Assembly (NCBI RefSeq): GCF_002407245.1
Contig: NZ_CP010681.1
Location: 248,001-312,000 of the forward strand
Reading direction: 5' to 3'
Source of the DNA: Phaeobacter piscinae
GTDB lineage: Bacteria; Pseudomonadota; Alphaproteobacteria; Rhodobacterales; Rhodobacteraceae
Length of the DNA stretch: 64,000 bases
A program made the position numbers and the translations under genes. This document shows positions 42,897 through 52,644 of this stretch, piece after piece. Numbering within the stretch: the stretch's first letter is position 1; every line of letters begins with the position of its first letter. Under the pieces are notes generated by a model. It was not told the origin of the DNA, did no database searches, and saw only the letters and a list, made by a program, of their open reading frames with translations.

Positions 42897-43832
42897 TCAG
42901 GTCTTGTCAAACCCGGCGCTGCCAATGTCCTCCGGATGGCGATGCAGATGTTTGGCGCGGATCGTCTCGGAGCTGTCGCGACTGCCATCGTGGCTATACC
43001 CAGGGGGCGCAACTGCGTAGAGCAGTCGCTGCCGTAACGTCAGGCCCGGCTGTGTCATGTCTTTGAAAATGCTGACCCATTCGTGAAAAGCCACACGCAG
43101 CGGGTTAAAGGTGCCGATGTTGTGGACCAGACCATAATCCGGACGGTCGTGATCCTGTTCGGGAACGAAGGTGCCAAACATCTTGTCCCAGATAATGAAG
43201 ACGCCGGCATAGTTGCAATCGAGATAGCGTGGATTGCGCCCATGATGGGCGCGGTGGTGACTGGGCGTGTTCATCACTGCCTCAAACCAGCGGGGCATGC
43301 GGCCAATAGCTTCGGTGTGGATCCAGAACTGATAGACCAGATTAATCCCCCCGACGAAAAGCACCATGGCCGGGTGAAACCCCAGCAGAACCAGAGGCGC
43401 GCGCACCACCATCATGAAGGTGAAGGTGCCGGTCCACGTCTGCCGCAGCGCCGTAGTCAAGTTGTAGTGTTGACTGGAGTGATGATTGACATGGCTGGCC
43501 CAGACCCAGCGCACCCGATGCCCAAACCGATGCACCCAGTAGTAGCGCAGGTCATCAAGAACGAAACACAATGCAATCACCCAGACCGAGGTGCCGAGGT
43601 CCAGCGGCGTAATCTGCCACAGCAGCGTGAAGAACGCCCAAGCGATGAAACCGAGGGCAATGCCTGAGGCAACGCTACCGGCCCCCATCACCAGAGAGGT
43701 GACAGCATCCCGGGTTTCATAGCGCCCACCCCGCCGCTTGATCGCGATCCAGAGAAACTCAGCCAGAATGGCCGCGATGAAAAAGGGAACGGCCCATTGC
43801 GTGACATCAGGGTAGGAGATCGTATCAGGCAT
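42897..43832 (-). CDS. Sterol desaturase/fatty acid hydroxylase family protein
   Basis: 311 aa membrane di-iron enzyme. The His clusters are H-R-F-G-H, H-V-N-H-H and H-R-A-H-H, in the order of the family, among at least four hydrophobic helices. Substrates of bacterial members include carotenoids, sterols, hopanoids and ornithine lipids; none can be chosen here. The ATG overlaps the stop of the upstream small gene by eight bases. Confidence 0.9.
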   Translation of the reverse strand: MPDTISYPDVTQWAVPFFIAAILAEFLWIAIKRRGGRYETRDAVTSLVMGAGSVASGIALGFIAWAFFTLLWQITPLDLGTSVWVIALCFVLDDLRYYWVHRFGHRVRWVWASHVNHHSSQHYNLTTALRQTWTGTFTFMMVVRAPLVLLGFHPAMVLFVGGINLVYQFWIHTEAIGRMPRWFEAVMNTPSHHRAHHGRNPRYLDCNYAGVFIIWDKMFGTFVPEQDHDRPDYGLVHNIGTFNPLRVAFHEWVSIFKDMTQPGLTLRQRLLYAVAPPGYSHDGSRDSSETIRAKHLHRHPEDIGSAGFDKT

Positions 43833-44265
43833 GTGTCTGGTCTCTCTGTTCTGTGGCGGTCGGGGGCTGTGAGGTGGCGCTTGCGGCCAGGATCCGGCGG
43901 CGCCAGCCCTCGCGTTCCTTATCGGACAGGTGCAGCATCACAGATGGGGTGGCGAAATCGGCAAATCTAACCCGGAGCCCTTTGGGATGATCCATCAGGC
44001 TGCACCCGGCAAGCGGGCGGGCGATTGTGTCGGCACCAAAACACCAGACCAAACCAAGCCCCGTATCTGTGTCGATCAGGGCCGCATGGCCAAGAGTGCT
44101 TGGCTGGGCATCGAGGATCCGGGAGTCGGGATCGTGGCGGGCCCATGCCCTAGCAGCCGTCTCGCGCGTCATGAGTACCGGCGCGGACCGGCCAGTAAAA
44201 TGTAGCAGAATAGCTATGACAATAATGCCGACCAGCACCATTGCGATCAGGATCTCCAGCGGCAT
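43825..44265 (-). CDS. Membrane-anchored protein, unknown function
   Basis: 146 aa from ATG 44265, with GGAGG five bases away; ATG 44268 is too close to it. One N-terminal helix (about 4-24) anchors a soluble domain with L-G-H-A-A-L-I-D-T-D-T-G-L-G-L-V-W and V-R-F-A-D-F-A-T-P, a beta-rich look. No family is recognised. It overlaps the hydroxylase gene, so the pair is an operon. Confidence 0.7.
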   Translation of the reverse strand: MPLEILIAMVLVGIIVIAILLHFTGRSAPVLMTRETAARAWARHDPDSRILDAQPSTLGHAALIDTDTGLGLVWCFGADTIARPLAGCSLMDHPKGLRVRFADFATPSVMLHLSDKEREGWRRRILAASATSQPPTATEQRDQTHA

Positions 44266-44383
44266 CATATCCTCCCTGCCACCGAGATTGGCGGCAGGGG
44301 CGCGGTCGTGTCAAAGGTGGCGTGGGGTCAACCGGCCTGCCGTGGTCGCAGGCAAGCCGCTCAGCAGGCGATGGCTCTGAGTG

Positions 44384-44947
44384 TCAATCAGAGACCATCA
44401 GCGCCTGAATGATGGCTTTGGCGCTGTCAGAGTTCCATTCGGCGTCGCCGCGCAGTCGGGCGATTTCTTCGCCCTCGCGGTTGAGAAGAACGGTAATCGG
44501 CAGACCCAACACCGCCATTTCACGCGCTACGGCCTGCCGGGGATCCTGATGGCGGGGGAGGTTGGTGATGCCGGTATCGTCAAAGAACTTCTGGATACCG
44601 GCAGGCGAGTTGCGCCCGGTGGCAAGCGTCAGCACCTCGAAATCGTCACCGCCAAATTCCTCTTGCAGCTCTGACAGCTGGGGCATTTCCTTGCGGCAGG
44701 GCGCGCACCAGGTGGCCCAGAAGTTCAGCAGCACGATCTTGCCTTTGTAATCCCCCAGCGTCGCGGTGCCAGCGCCCTCCGCCAGCTGAAACTCTGCGCT
44801 GGACACAGGTTTCGGGGCGCTATGGAGCACCAATTTTTTCATATCACCCTGTCGCATATCCGCCAGCGTGGCCAAGTCGGCGGCCAAGGCGGCATTTGCA
44901 CCCAAGGTCAGGGCGATATAAAGGGAAAGCTGACGTAACAGACGCAT
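44384..44947 (-). CDS. TlpA-type thiol:disulfide interchange protein
   Basis: 187 aa from ATG 44947, with GGAG ahead. A signal peptide or anchor (about 1-25, A-A-L-A-A-D) precedes a thioredoxin fold with [14 protein letters not shown], the W-C-x-P-C of TlpA/ResA reductases. The cis-Pro is in V-L-G-L-P-I-T. It likely reduces periplasmic thiols, for example for cytochrome c or oxidase assembly. Only 22 bases separate its start from the argH start on the other strand. Confidence 0.9.
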   Translation of the reverse strand: MRLLRQLSLYIALTLGANAALAADLATLADMRQGDMKKLVLHSAPKPVSSAEFQLAEGAGTATLGDYKGKIVLLNFWATWCAPCRKEMPQLSELQEEFGGDDFEVLTLATGRNSPAGIQKFFDDTGITNLPRHQDPRQAVAREMAVLGLPITVLLNREGEEIARLRGDAEWNSDSAKAIIQALMVSD

Positions 44948-44969
44948 ATTATCTCCGGGGTTCCACACC

Positions 44970-46364
44970 ATGACAGATCAATCCTCGAACCAGATGTGGG
45001 GCGGCCGCTTTGCCGCTGGCCCGGACGCGATCATGGAGGCGATCAACGCCTCGATCGGGTTCGACAAGCGGATGGCAGCGCAGGACATTGCCGGCTCCAG
45101 GGCCCATGCGGCGATGTTGGCCGCGACAGGCGTTATTACGGATAATGATGCTGAGGCCATTCGGGAAGGGCTGCTCACCGTTTTGTCAGAGATCGAGGGC
45201 GGAACTTTTCAGTTTTCCACCGCCCTGGAAGACATCCACATGAATGTGGAGGCCCGCCTGAAGGAGGTCATCGGAGAGCCTGCAGGCCGTCTGCACACGG
45301 GCCGCAGCCGCAATGACCAGGTGGCGACCGATTTTAAACTCTGGGTGCGCGACCAGCTGGACGCAGCCGAAAGCGGCCTTCTGGCGCTGATCCGCGCGCT
45401 TCTGTCGCAGGCTGAGGCGGGCGCCGATTGGGTGATGCCGGGCTTCACCCATCTGCAAACCGCGCAGCCGGTAACCTGGGGCCACCACATGATGGCTTAT
45501 GTGGAGATGTTCGGCCGTGATTTGTCCCGCGTGCGCGACGCCCGCGCCCGGATGAACGAATCCCCCTTGGGTGCGGCAGCCCTGGCAGGCACTTCCTTCC
45601 CGATCGACCGGGAGATGACGGCAAAGGCGCTGGGGTTTGACCGGCCGGCAGCCAACTCGCTGGACGCGGTTTCCGACCGCGACTTCGCGCTGGAGTTCCT
45701 GTCCTGTGCCTCGATCTGCGCCATGCACCTCAGCCGCTTTGCCGAAGAGCTGGTGATCTGGTCCTCCGCTCAGTTCCGCTTTGTGACCCTCAGCGACCGG
45801 TTCTCCACCGGCTCATCCATTATGCCGCAGAAGAAGAACCCGGACGCGGCAGAGCTGATCCGTGCCAAGGTGGGCCGGATCTTTGGCGCCAACACCGCGC
45901 TGATGATGGTTATGAAGGGGCTGCCGCTGGCCTATTCCAAGGACATGCAGGAAGACAAGGAACAGGTTTTCGACGCTGCCGATAACTGGATGCTGGCGCT
46001 GGCGGCGATGGAAGGCATGGTCAAGGACATGACCGGCAACCGCGAATCTTTGGCCGCCGCCGCAGGGTCTGGTTTTTCCACAGCGACTGACCTCGCAGAC
46101 TGGATGGTGCGGGTGCTGAAGGTGCCGTTCCGCGACGCCCACCACGTGACCGGGACGCTTGTGGCGATGGCCGAGAGCCGTGGTTGCGACCTGCCGGACC
46201 TGACGCTGGCGGACATGCAGGGCGTTCACGAAGGCATCACCGAAGACATCTTCTCTGTGCTTGGCGTCGAAAATTCGGTAAACTCGCGCATGTCTTATGG
46301 CGGCACGGCACCGGCGCAGGTCCGCGCGCAGATCGCCCGCTGGCAGGATGTCCTGTCCGATTGA
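44970..46364 (+). CDS. argH: Argininosuccinate lyase
   Basis: 464 aa; splits argininosuccinate into arginine and fumarate, the last step of arginine synthesis. M-W-G-G-R-F, then T-G-R-S-R-N-D-Q and the fumarase/aspartase signature [12 protein letters not shown] are present. The length is typical. Its promoter must overlap the divergent tlpA-like gene. The small lipoprotein gene and lysA follow. Confidence 0.96.
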   Translation: MTDQSSNQMWGGRFAAGPDAIMEAINASIGFDKRMAAQDIAGSRAHAAMLAATGVITDNDAEAIREGLLTVLSEIEGGTFQFSTALEDIHMNVEARLKEVIGEPAGRLHTGRSRNDQVATDFKLWVRDQLDAAESGLLALIRALLSQAEAGADWVMPGFTHLQTAQPVTWGHHMMAYVEMFGRDLSRVRDARARMNESPLGAAALAGTSFPIDREMTAKALGFDRPAANSLDAVSDRDFALEFLSCASICAMHLSRFAEELVIWSSAQFRFVTLSDRFSTGSSIMPQKKNPDAAELIRAKVGRIFGANTALMMVMKGLPLAYSKDMQEDKEQVFDAADNWMLALAAMEGMVKDMTGNRESLAAAAGSGFSTATDLADWMVRVLKVPFRDAHHVTGTLVAMAESRGCDLPDLTLADMQGVHEGITEDIFSVLGVENSVNSRMSYGGTAPAQVRAQIARWQDVLSD

Positions 46365-46445
46365 CGGCAGCAAGGTTGCGGTCAGAAGGCGAAACCCGAC
46401 CGCAACCGCCCAACTGAGTAGAGGCCAACGTCGAAAGAGGTCACC

Positions 46446-46631
46446 ATGGCAAAACCCGTTTTGATCCTATGTGCGCTGGCAGCCTGCGCTGGACTGGCAG
46501 CCTGCGGTGTTGACGGCGAACCGGTGCGCCCCTCTCTGAACGCAGGCGTCGGTGTTTCCAGCAGCGGTGTGCACGCAGGCGGCAGCCTTGGTCTGCACAA
46601 GGGGCCGCTCAGCGTTTATCTTGGCGTGTGA
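46446..46631 (+). CDS. Small lipoprotein, LptM-like
   Basis: 61 aa, AAAGAGG before ATG 46446. Lipobox L-A-A-C with Cys20, followed by G-V-D-G-E-P-V-R-P. E. coli LptM starts its mature part with C-G-L-K-G-P-L-Y-F-P and helps mature the LptD-LptE outer membrane complex. Here C-G-x-x-G, a Pro and a final Pro are shared, and the place directly before lysA matches the lptM-lysA order of other proteobacteria. The rest, G-V-G-V-S-S-S-G-V-H-A-G-G, differs. LptM identity is an inference. Confidence 0.7.
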   Translation: MAKPVLILCALAACAGLAACGVDGEPVRPSLNAGVGVSSSGVHAGGSLGLHKGPLSVYLGV

Positions 46632-46683
46632 TGCAGCGCGGAATCATTTGATCCGCGCCCCGGTTCTGGTCTAAGCGCGATCT

Positions 46684-47949
46684 ATGGATCATTTTCTCTA
46701 TCGTGACGGCGCGCTTTACGCCGAAGATGTGCCGGTGGCCGAGATCGCGGCCGCTGTGGGCACCCCGTTCTACCTGTACTCCACCGCGACGCTGCTGCGC
46801 CACTTCCATCTCTTCGATGACGCGCTGAAGGGGATGGATCATCTGGTCTGCTACGCGATGAAGGCCGCCAGCAATCAGGCGATCCTGAAGACGCTGGCAC
46901 AGGCCGGAGCGGGCATGGATGTGGTGAGCCAGGGCGAATATCTGCGCGCGAAGGCCGCCGGGGTTCCGGGCGACAGGATCGTGTTCTCGGGTGTCGGCAA
47001 GACACAGGACGAGATCCGCACCGCACTTAGCGGCGGCATTCGCCAGTTCAACGTCGAATCCGAGCCGGAAATGGATGTGATCAACGCCGTGGCGCTGGAG
47101 CTGGGCGTGGTGGCGCCTATCACCGTGCGTGTGAACCCTGATGTTGATGCCAAAACTCACGCCAAGATTGCCACCGGAAAATCCGAGAATAAATTTGGCA
47201 TCCCGATTGCCCGCGCGCGCGAGGTCTATGCCCGAGCCGCCAGCCTGCCGGGGCTGAAAGTGATCGGCATTGATGTTCATATCGGATCGCAACTGACTGA
47301 GCTGGCCCCGTTTGAACTGGCCTATCAGAAGGTGGCGGAGCTGACCGAACAGTTGCGCGCTGACGGGCATGATATCCACCGGCTGGATCTCGGCGGTGGC
47401 TTGGGCATTCCCTACACCCGCTCCAATGATACACCGCCGCTGCCGGTTGAATATGGTGCCATGGTGCAGCGCACATTGGGGCACCTTGGGTGTGAGATTG
47501 AGATTGAACCGGGGCGTCTTATCGCGGGCAACGCGGGGATCATGGTGAGCAAGGTGATCTATGTGAAATCCGGGGAAGACCGGGATTTCCTGATCATTGA
47601 CGGTGCGATGAATGATCTGATCCGCCCCGCGATGTATGAGGCATATCATGATATCGTCCCGGTCATCGAACCGGGGGCCGGGATCGAACAGCGGGCCTAT
47701 GACATTGTTGGCCCGGTCTGCGAAACCGGCGATACCTTTGCCCGCCACCGCGATATGCCGCCACTTGAGGCGGGGGATCTGGTCGCCTTCCGCAGTGCAG
47801 GTGCTTATGGGGCGGTGATGGCCAGCGAATATAATTCGCGTCCGCTCATCCCCGAAGTCCTGGTGCACGGGGATCAATTCGCGGTTATCCGCCGACGTCC
47901 GGACTTTGACGAAATGATAAACCGCGATACCATCCCTGAGTGGCTCTGA
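46684..47949 (+). CDS. lysA: Diaminopimelate decarboxylase
   Basis: 421 aa PLP enzyme making lysine from meso-diaminopimelate. The PLP lysine is in C-Y-A-M-K-A-A-S-N (about residue 60), with D-L-G-G-G-L-G-I-P-Y, E-P-G-R-L-I-A-G-N-A-G and the C-terminal G-P-V-C-E-T-G-D. It follows the lipoprotein gene by 52 bases and precedes a large membrane protein gene. Confidence 0.96.
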   Translation: MDHFLYRDGALYAEDVPVAEIAAAVGTPFYLYSTATLLRHFHLFDDALKGMDHLVCYAMKAASNQAILKTLAQAGAGMDVVSQGEYLRAKAAGVPGDRIVFSGVGKTQDEIRTALSGGIRQFNVESEPEMDVINAVALELGVVAPITVRVNPDVDAKTHAKIATGKSENKFGIPIARAREVYARAASLPGLKVIGIDVHIGSQLTELAPFELAYQKVAELTEQLRADGHDIHRLDLGGGLGIPYTRSNDTPPLPVEYGAMVQRTLGHLGCEIEIEPGRLIAGNAGIMVSKVIYVKSGEDRDFLIIDGAMNDLIRPAMYEAYHDIVPVIEPGAGIEQRAYDIVGPVCETGDTFARHRDMPPLEAGDLVAFRSAGAYGAVMASEYNSRPLIPEVLVHGDQFAVIRRRPDFDEMINRDTIPEWL

Positions 47950-48001
47950 CGGGTTTCGCGGCATCTGGCGCGGCGCAGGGCCAGACGGAGGCGCCGCCCG
48001 C

Positions 48002-50815
48002 ATGGTGAAGACCCCCAAGTTCCGCCGCAAGGCTGACGACAGATCTGCAACCGCGCCCGGTTCTCCGGGGCGCGATAGGGCAGTTTCCGGGCGTCCATGG
48101 GGGGCAGGTGGCGGCGAGGCGATCCGAGATTCGACATCATCTGGCCTGCAACTCTCTGATCCGCGTTTGGCGCGATTGCGCTGGTCCCTGCGATTGACGT
48201 GGCTTGGCCTGCTGTCGGAACGGCTGGTGCGCGCTTTCTGGCCCTTATCCTCTCTGGTGATGCTGGCGCTTGCCGCGATGATGCTTGGCCTCCATGAGGA
48301 GCTGCCGGTGGAGCTGGTCTGGGTCGGCGCGGTTGTGCTGGTCCTCGCCGCTGCGGCAGCGTTTGCTTTTGGGGTCTGGCGCTTTACTTGGCCTCGTCTG
48401 TCGGACACTCTGGCGCGATTGGATATGACGGTTCCCGGACATCCGATTGCGGCACTGCTGGATGCGCAGGCTATTGGTTCTGATGACCCTGCATCGCAAG
48501 CGCTCTGGCAGGCGCACCAGCAGCGGATGCAGGCCCGCGCCGCTGCGGCCAAAGCTCCGAAACCCAATCTCTCCGTTGTGCGTGCGGATCCGTTTGCGCT
48601 GCGCTATCTGGCGATGTTGGCGCTGGCGGTGGCAGTGTTGTTCGGCTCCATCTGGCGGGTCGGCACCCTTGGCGAGATCACCCCCGGCGCGGTTGCGGCT
48701 GCCACGGGACCGACCTGGGAAGGCTGGATCGAGCCGCCACGCTACACTGGGCTTCCTGTGCTCTATCTCAATGATCAGACGGAGACTGCGCTGAACCTGC
48801 CGGAGAACAGCCGCCTTACCCTGCGACTTTATGGTGAGGTCGGCGATCTGACGCTGGACGAGACCATTTCCGGACGTGTCGGTGACCTGCCGTCTGCCGC
48901 TGCCGCCGAACAGAGTTTTGAGATTACCCGTGACGGCACGCTCGCGATCAACGGTGCAGGCGGACGCAGTTGGGATGTCACATTGCTCAAGGATCAGCCT
49001 CCGAGCGTTGCCATCATCGGTGATCCGACGCTTGAATCCGATGACACCACATCGCTGGGCTATACCGCGAGCGATGACTACGGCGTCGCTGGCGGGCAGG
49101 TGGAGATTTCACTGGATATGGACGCGCTGGATCGTCGTCACGGATTGGCGGTGACGCCGGATGCGCGCGATCCGATTGTGCAGGATCTGCCGCTGCCACT
49201 AAGCGGCGATCGCCGTGCGTTTGATGAACAGATGATAGAGACATTTGCCAAGCATCCCTGGGCGAATATGCCGGTCACCTACCGGATGGTTGCACAGGAT
49301 GCCGCTGGTCAGGAGGCGAAGGCCGAACCGCTGAGCGCGCCGCTTGTAACCCGCCGCTTCTTCGATCCTATGGCCGCTGCGGTGGCAGAGCAGCGGCGCG
49401 ATCTCCTCTGGGCGCGGGCCAATGGACCAAGGGTGGCGCAAATTCTGCGCACCCTGTCGACCTACCCGGCTGAGGTGTTTCGCGATCACGGTGATTACCT
49501 GCGCCTACGTACCATTTTGCGCCGACTTGAGCAGCATAGCACGGCGGGCACTTTGGGGCCGGATCAGCAGGAAGATCTTGCTGAGGCGCTCTGGGATCTG
49601 GCTGTTCAGCTTGAAGAGGGAGATGTCGGAGATGCCATGGCGCGGATGCAACGGGCGCAGGAGCAGCTGAGCCAGGCGATGCGGGACGGCGCCAGCGAGG
49701 AAGAGATTGCCCGCCTGATGCAGCAGCTGCGCGATGCGACGCAGGACTATCTGCGCCAGTTGCAGCGGCAGGCACAAGAGCAGGGCAATCAGGGCGAGCA
49801 GCAGGGCGCCCCGGATGAGAACGCGATGCAGTTGAGCCAGCAGGACTTGCAGGCGATGATGGACCGGATTCAGGAGCTGATGGAACAGGGTCGCATGGCC
49901 GAGGCTGAACAGGCGCTGCGCGAGTTCCAGCAGATGATGGAGAACATGCGCGTGACCGAGGGGCAGCAAGGGCAGGACGGGTCTCCCGGGGAGCAAAGCA
50001 TGGACGGGCTGGCCGATACCCTGCGCGAACAGCAGGGCTTGTCAGATCAGGCCTTCCGCGACTTACAGGAGCAATTCAACCCCGGCGCCCGTCGTGGCGA
50101 AAGCGAAGGCAACGAAGGACGCAATGGCGGTCTGGGCCGTGGACAGTCCCATGAGGGCGGACAGGGCAATCAAGGGGGGCAGGGCGACCGACCGGGTGCT
50201 GGTACTCCCGGCGGGGAGCGACAGCCCGGCCAGGGGGGGCAGGGGCAGCGCGCACCTGACGCCGAAGGGGGGCAGAGCGGTGGCGATGCAGCCCAGTCGG
50301 GTGGGCGTCGTGGCCTCGGTGGTTCCCTTGCAGATCGCCAGCAGGCCCTCAGGGATCAGCTGCGTGCGCAGCGCAACGGTCTGCCATTGGGCAATGGCGA
50401 AGGGGATCAGGCGACGCGGGATGCTTTGGATGATGCCGGGCGTGCCATGGACGGTGCTGAGGAGGCGCTGCGACAGGGGGATCTGGCAGAGGCCATCGAC
50501 CGGCAATCCGACGCCATGGAGGCGCTGCGCGAGGGCATGCGGGCGCTTGGCGAAGCGATGGCAGAACAGCAACAGCCAGGACAGCAGCAGGGACAGGGGC
50601 GCGCCAATACCTCGGCGCAGGGCAATCGCATGGACCCGTTGGGTCGGCGCAATGGCGAGCAGGGGGACGGCGGGGTCTCGGACGGGCAGTTCAGCGAGGG
50701 TCAGGCCTATCGCCGCGCCTGGGACCTGCTGGAGGAAATTCGCCGCCGGGCCGGTGAACGCAGCCGCAGCGACACAGAACGCAGCTATCTTGAGCGATTA
50801 CTCGACCGGTTCTGA
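48002..50815 (+). CDS. TIGR02302/DUF4175 family large membrane protein
   Basis: 937 aa. About 55 loose residues precede two hydrophobic helices (about 80-125), and another lies near 200-220. A beta-rich periplasmic-type region (about 230-460) leads to a helical Gln-rich part and a long Gly/Gln/Arg-rich low-complexity stretch (about 690-790). The C-terminus is helical again, with R-A-M-D-G-A-E-E-A-L-R and R-R-A-G-E-R-S-R. The N-terminal L-R-W-S-L-R-L-T-W-L-G and the overall plan fit the alphaproteobacterial TIGR02302 family. Function is unknown. Confidence 0.88.
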   Translation: MVKTPKFRRKADDRSATAPGSPGRDRAVSGRPWGAGGGEAIRDSTSSGLQLSDPRLARLRWSLRLTWLGLLSERLVRAFWPLSSLVMLALAAMMLGLHEELPVELVWVGAVVLVLAAAAAFAFGVWRFTWPRLSDTLARLDMTVPGHPIAALLDAQAIGSDDPASQALWQAHQQRMQARAAAAKAPKPNLSVVRADPFALRYLAMLALAVAVLFGSIWRVGTLGEITPGAVAAATGPTWEGWIEPPRYTGLPVLYLNDQTETALNLPENSRLTLRLYGEVGDLTLDETISGRVGDLPSAAAAEQSFEITRDGTLAINGAGGRSWDVTLLKDQPPSVAIIGDPTLESDDTTSLGYTASDDYGVAGGQVEISLDMDALDRRHGLAVTPDARDPIVQDLPLPLSGDRRAFDEQMIETFAKHPWANMPVTYRMVAQDAAGQEAKAEPLSAPLVTRRFFDPMAAAVAEQRRDLLWARANGPRVAQILRTLSTYPAEVFRDHGDYLRLRTILRRLEQHSTAGTLGPDQQEDLAEALWDLAVQLEEGDVGDAMARMQRAQEQLSQAMRDGASEEEIARLMQQLRDATQDYLRQLQRQAQEQGNQGEQQGAPDENAMQLSQQDLQAMMDRIQELMEQGRMAEAEQALREFQQMMENMRVTEGQQGQDGSPGEQSMDGLADTLREQQGLSDQAFRDLQEQFNPGARRGESEGNEGRNGGLGRGQSHEGGQGNQGGQGDRPGAGTPGGERQPGQGGQGQRAPDAEGGQSGGDAAQSGGRRGLGGSLADRQQALRDQLRAQRNGLPLGNGEGDQATRDALDDAGRAMDGAEEALRQGDLAEAIDRQSDAMEALREGMRALGEAMAEQQQPGQQQGQGRANTSAQGNRMDPLGRRNGEQGDGGVSDGQFSEGQAYRRAWDLLEEIRRRAGERSRSDTERSYLERLLDRF

Positions 50816-50867
50816 TAGGCTGGTGGCGCCACCACGTTTGGGCGTTTCTAGGCTCGGGCGCGACGGG

Positions 50868-51749
50868 CTATTGCTGCACTGTGAAGGCGCGCACCTGCGT
50901 ATCCAGCCACAGCCGCGCGGCATCCACCTTGGCGACATAAGTGCTGAGATAGGGATCAGCCTGTGGCAGTTTCTGTGCGATCAGCGGCGCATTATCATAG
51001 GCCATAGCAAGGGCCAGCGCGATCAGCAGGGCGAAGGCAAAGCCGCGGGCGAAGTTGCGCTTTTTCTTGGGCGGTGCTGCATCCATCGGGGGTGCAATTG
51101 GCGCTGCGGCGCCCTCGCCTGAGCGTAGGGTGGAGTTGATCTCATCAATATTCGGCAACAGTCCACGGCGGGATTCCGTCTCAGCGGAGGCCAGCTGCTG
51201 CGGATCCTCGCCGCGCATCCGGGCCATCTGTTCGCGGGCTTCGCGGGCACGTCGCGCCGATTCTTCCTCAGGCAGTGAATCAAGCCCCAGATCTGTCTGG
51301 GTTTGCAGAGGGCTGTTTTCAGCGGCACGCAGGCTGGCTTCGCGCTCAGCCTCTTCGCGCAGGATATCGCTGATTGCCGGATCCAGACCGCGCGCAGTGG
51401 CTGCGACGTCGGGGGCGCGATCCTCGGCTGTGTCCTCTTCGGCGGGGTGATCTTCGGACGCTGCCTCAGCGGGGGGCAGATCGGTCTCTTCGGCGATATC
51501 GTCGTCTGCGTCTTTGGTCAGCGGGTCCTGATCGGAGATATGAGATGCGGGCGTAACTGCATCCGGCGGCAGGTCGGCGAGATCCGGGCCTGCTGCTGGC
51601 GCGCTCTCAGCGTCATCTGCGTCCAGCGCACGGCCAGCCTGAAACCACGTCTGCCCGCAATTGGAACATTGCACGTCGCGGCCGTCATCAGGGATTACAT
51701 CATCCGGCACCTCATACTGGGCGGCACAGTTCGGACATGTCAGTCGCAT
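50868..51749 (-). CDS. MJ0042 zinc-ribbon membrane protein
   Basis: 293 aa. The first 40 residues carry a zinc ribbon: M-R-L-T-C-P-N-C, then V-Q-C-S-N-C-G-Q-T-W-F. A long acidic, disordered middle (about 45-190) leads to one membrane helix near residues 232-252 and a short outside tail. AAGGAG precedes the ATG. It is divergent from ftsE, a frequent neighbour order in this group. The function of these proteins is unknown. Confidence 0.88.
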   Translation of the reverse strand: MRLTCPNCAAQYEVPDDVIPDDGRDVQCSNCGQTWFQAGRALDADDAESAPAAGPDLADLPPDAVTPASHISDQDPLTKDADDDIAEETDLPPAEAASEDHPAEEDTAEDRAPDVAATARGLDPAISDILREEAEREASLRAAENSPLQTQTDLGLDSLPEEESARRAREAREQMARMRGEDPQQLASAETESRRGLLPNIDEINSTLRSGEGAAAPIAPPMDAAPPKKKRNFARGFAFALLIALALAMAYDNAPLIAQKLPQADPYLSTYVAKVDAARLWLDTQVRAFTVQQ

Positions 51750-51966
51750 GGGTCACTCCTTGGGACCTGGGGTGGCTCCGGGGGGGTCCGGGCGGCTGTC
51801 GGCGTGTGATTGTTGAATAATCATAGGCAGTTCCGCCTTTCCACGAAAGAGCCAATCGCGTCGACCAGCGTCGACTGTTTCCAGAGGGCGCAGCATGGCA
51901 ACAGCGCCGACCATTGAAACTGGTCGCACAGTCGGGCAAAACACCGGTGACCAAAAGGGGACCGCC

Positions 51967-52644
51967 GTGATCGAGCTGGACAATGTGGGGTACAATTACG
52001 GTGGCGGGGAACTGCTGAGCGAGGTGTCAGTACAGCTGGCGCCGGGGTCGTTCCATTTCCTGACCGGTCCGTCAGGGGCAGGTAAAACGACCCTTTTGAA
52101 ACTCTGCTACGGTGCATTGACCCCAACGTCTGGCCGGGCGCGCGCTTTCAACATGGATATCAATGGTTTGGACCGTGATCAGATGGCTTATCTACGGCGG
52201 CGTATCGGCGTGGTCCATCAGGATTGCCGGTTTCTGGACCATCTGCCGGTGATCGAAAACATCGCTTTGCCGCTGACCGTATCCGGGCGTGACATCGACC
52301 AGGAAGAGGCCAATCTGAGGGAGTTGCTGAATTGGGTCGGCCTGTCGGAGCGGGCACATGCAACGCCGCCTGAGCTGTCCGGGGGCGAACGGCAGCGCGC
52401 GGCTCTGGCCCGGTCGGTTATTCTTTCACCCGAGGTAATCATCGCGGACGAACCAACAGGCAATGTGGACTGGGAAATGTCGCAGCGACTGCTGCAATTG
52501 CTGGTGGAGCTGAACCACATGGGCAAAACGGTATTGGTGGCCACGCATGATCTGTCGCTCATCCGGGCGGCCAAAAAACAGGTGCAAGCACGGGTTCTGC
52601 GGATTTCCAACCGGCAGCTTCAGCAGGCGGGGGCAGATCTATGA
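51967..52644 (+). CDS. ftsE: Cell division ATP-binding protein FtsE
   Basis: 225 aa from GTG 51967, with AAGGGG upstream; this fits the usual FtsE start I-E-L-D-N-V and length. An ATG at 51895 would add 24 unconserved residues. Walker A is G-P-S-G-A-G-K-T-T, the signature L-S-G-G-E-R-Q-R, and Walker B V-I-I-A-D-E-P-T-G-N. With FtsX it forms a membrane complex that controls peptidoglycan hydrolases at the septum. It overlaps ftsX by four bases. Confidence 0.93.
   Translation: MIELDNVGYNYGGGELLSEVSVQLAPGSFHFLTGPSGAGKTTLLKLCYGALTPTSGRARAFNMDINGLDRDQMAYLRRRIGVVHQDCRFLDHLPVIENIALPLTVSGRDIDQEEANLRELLNWVGLSERAHATPPELSGGERQRAALARSVILSPEVIIADEPTGNVDWEMSQRLLQLLVELNHMGKTVLVATHDLSLIRAAKKQVQARVLRISNRQLQQAGADL

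Noticed and set aside
49700..50650. Short repeated G/C-rich units taken at first for a repeat array
   Set aside because: They encode the Gln/Gly-rich part of the DUF4175 protein; unit length varies and no spacers exist, so it is not a CRISPR array.
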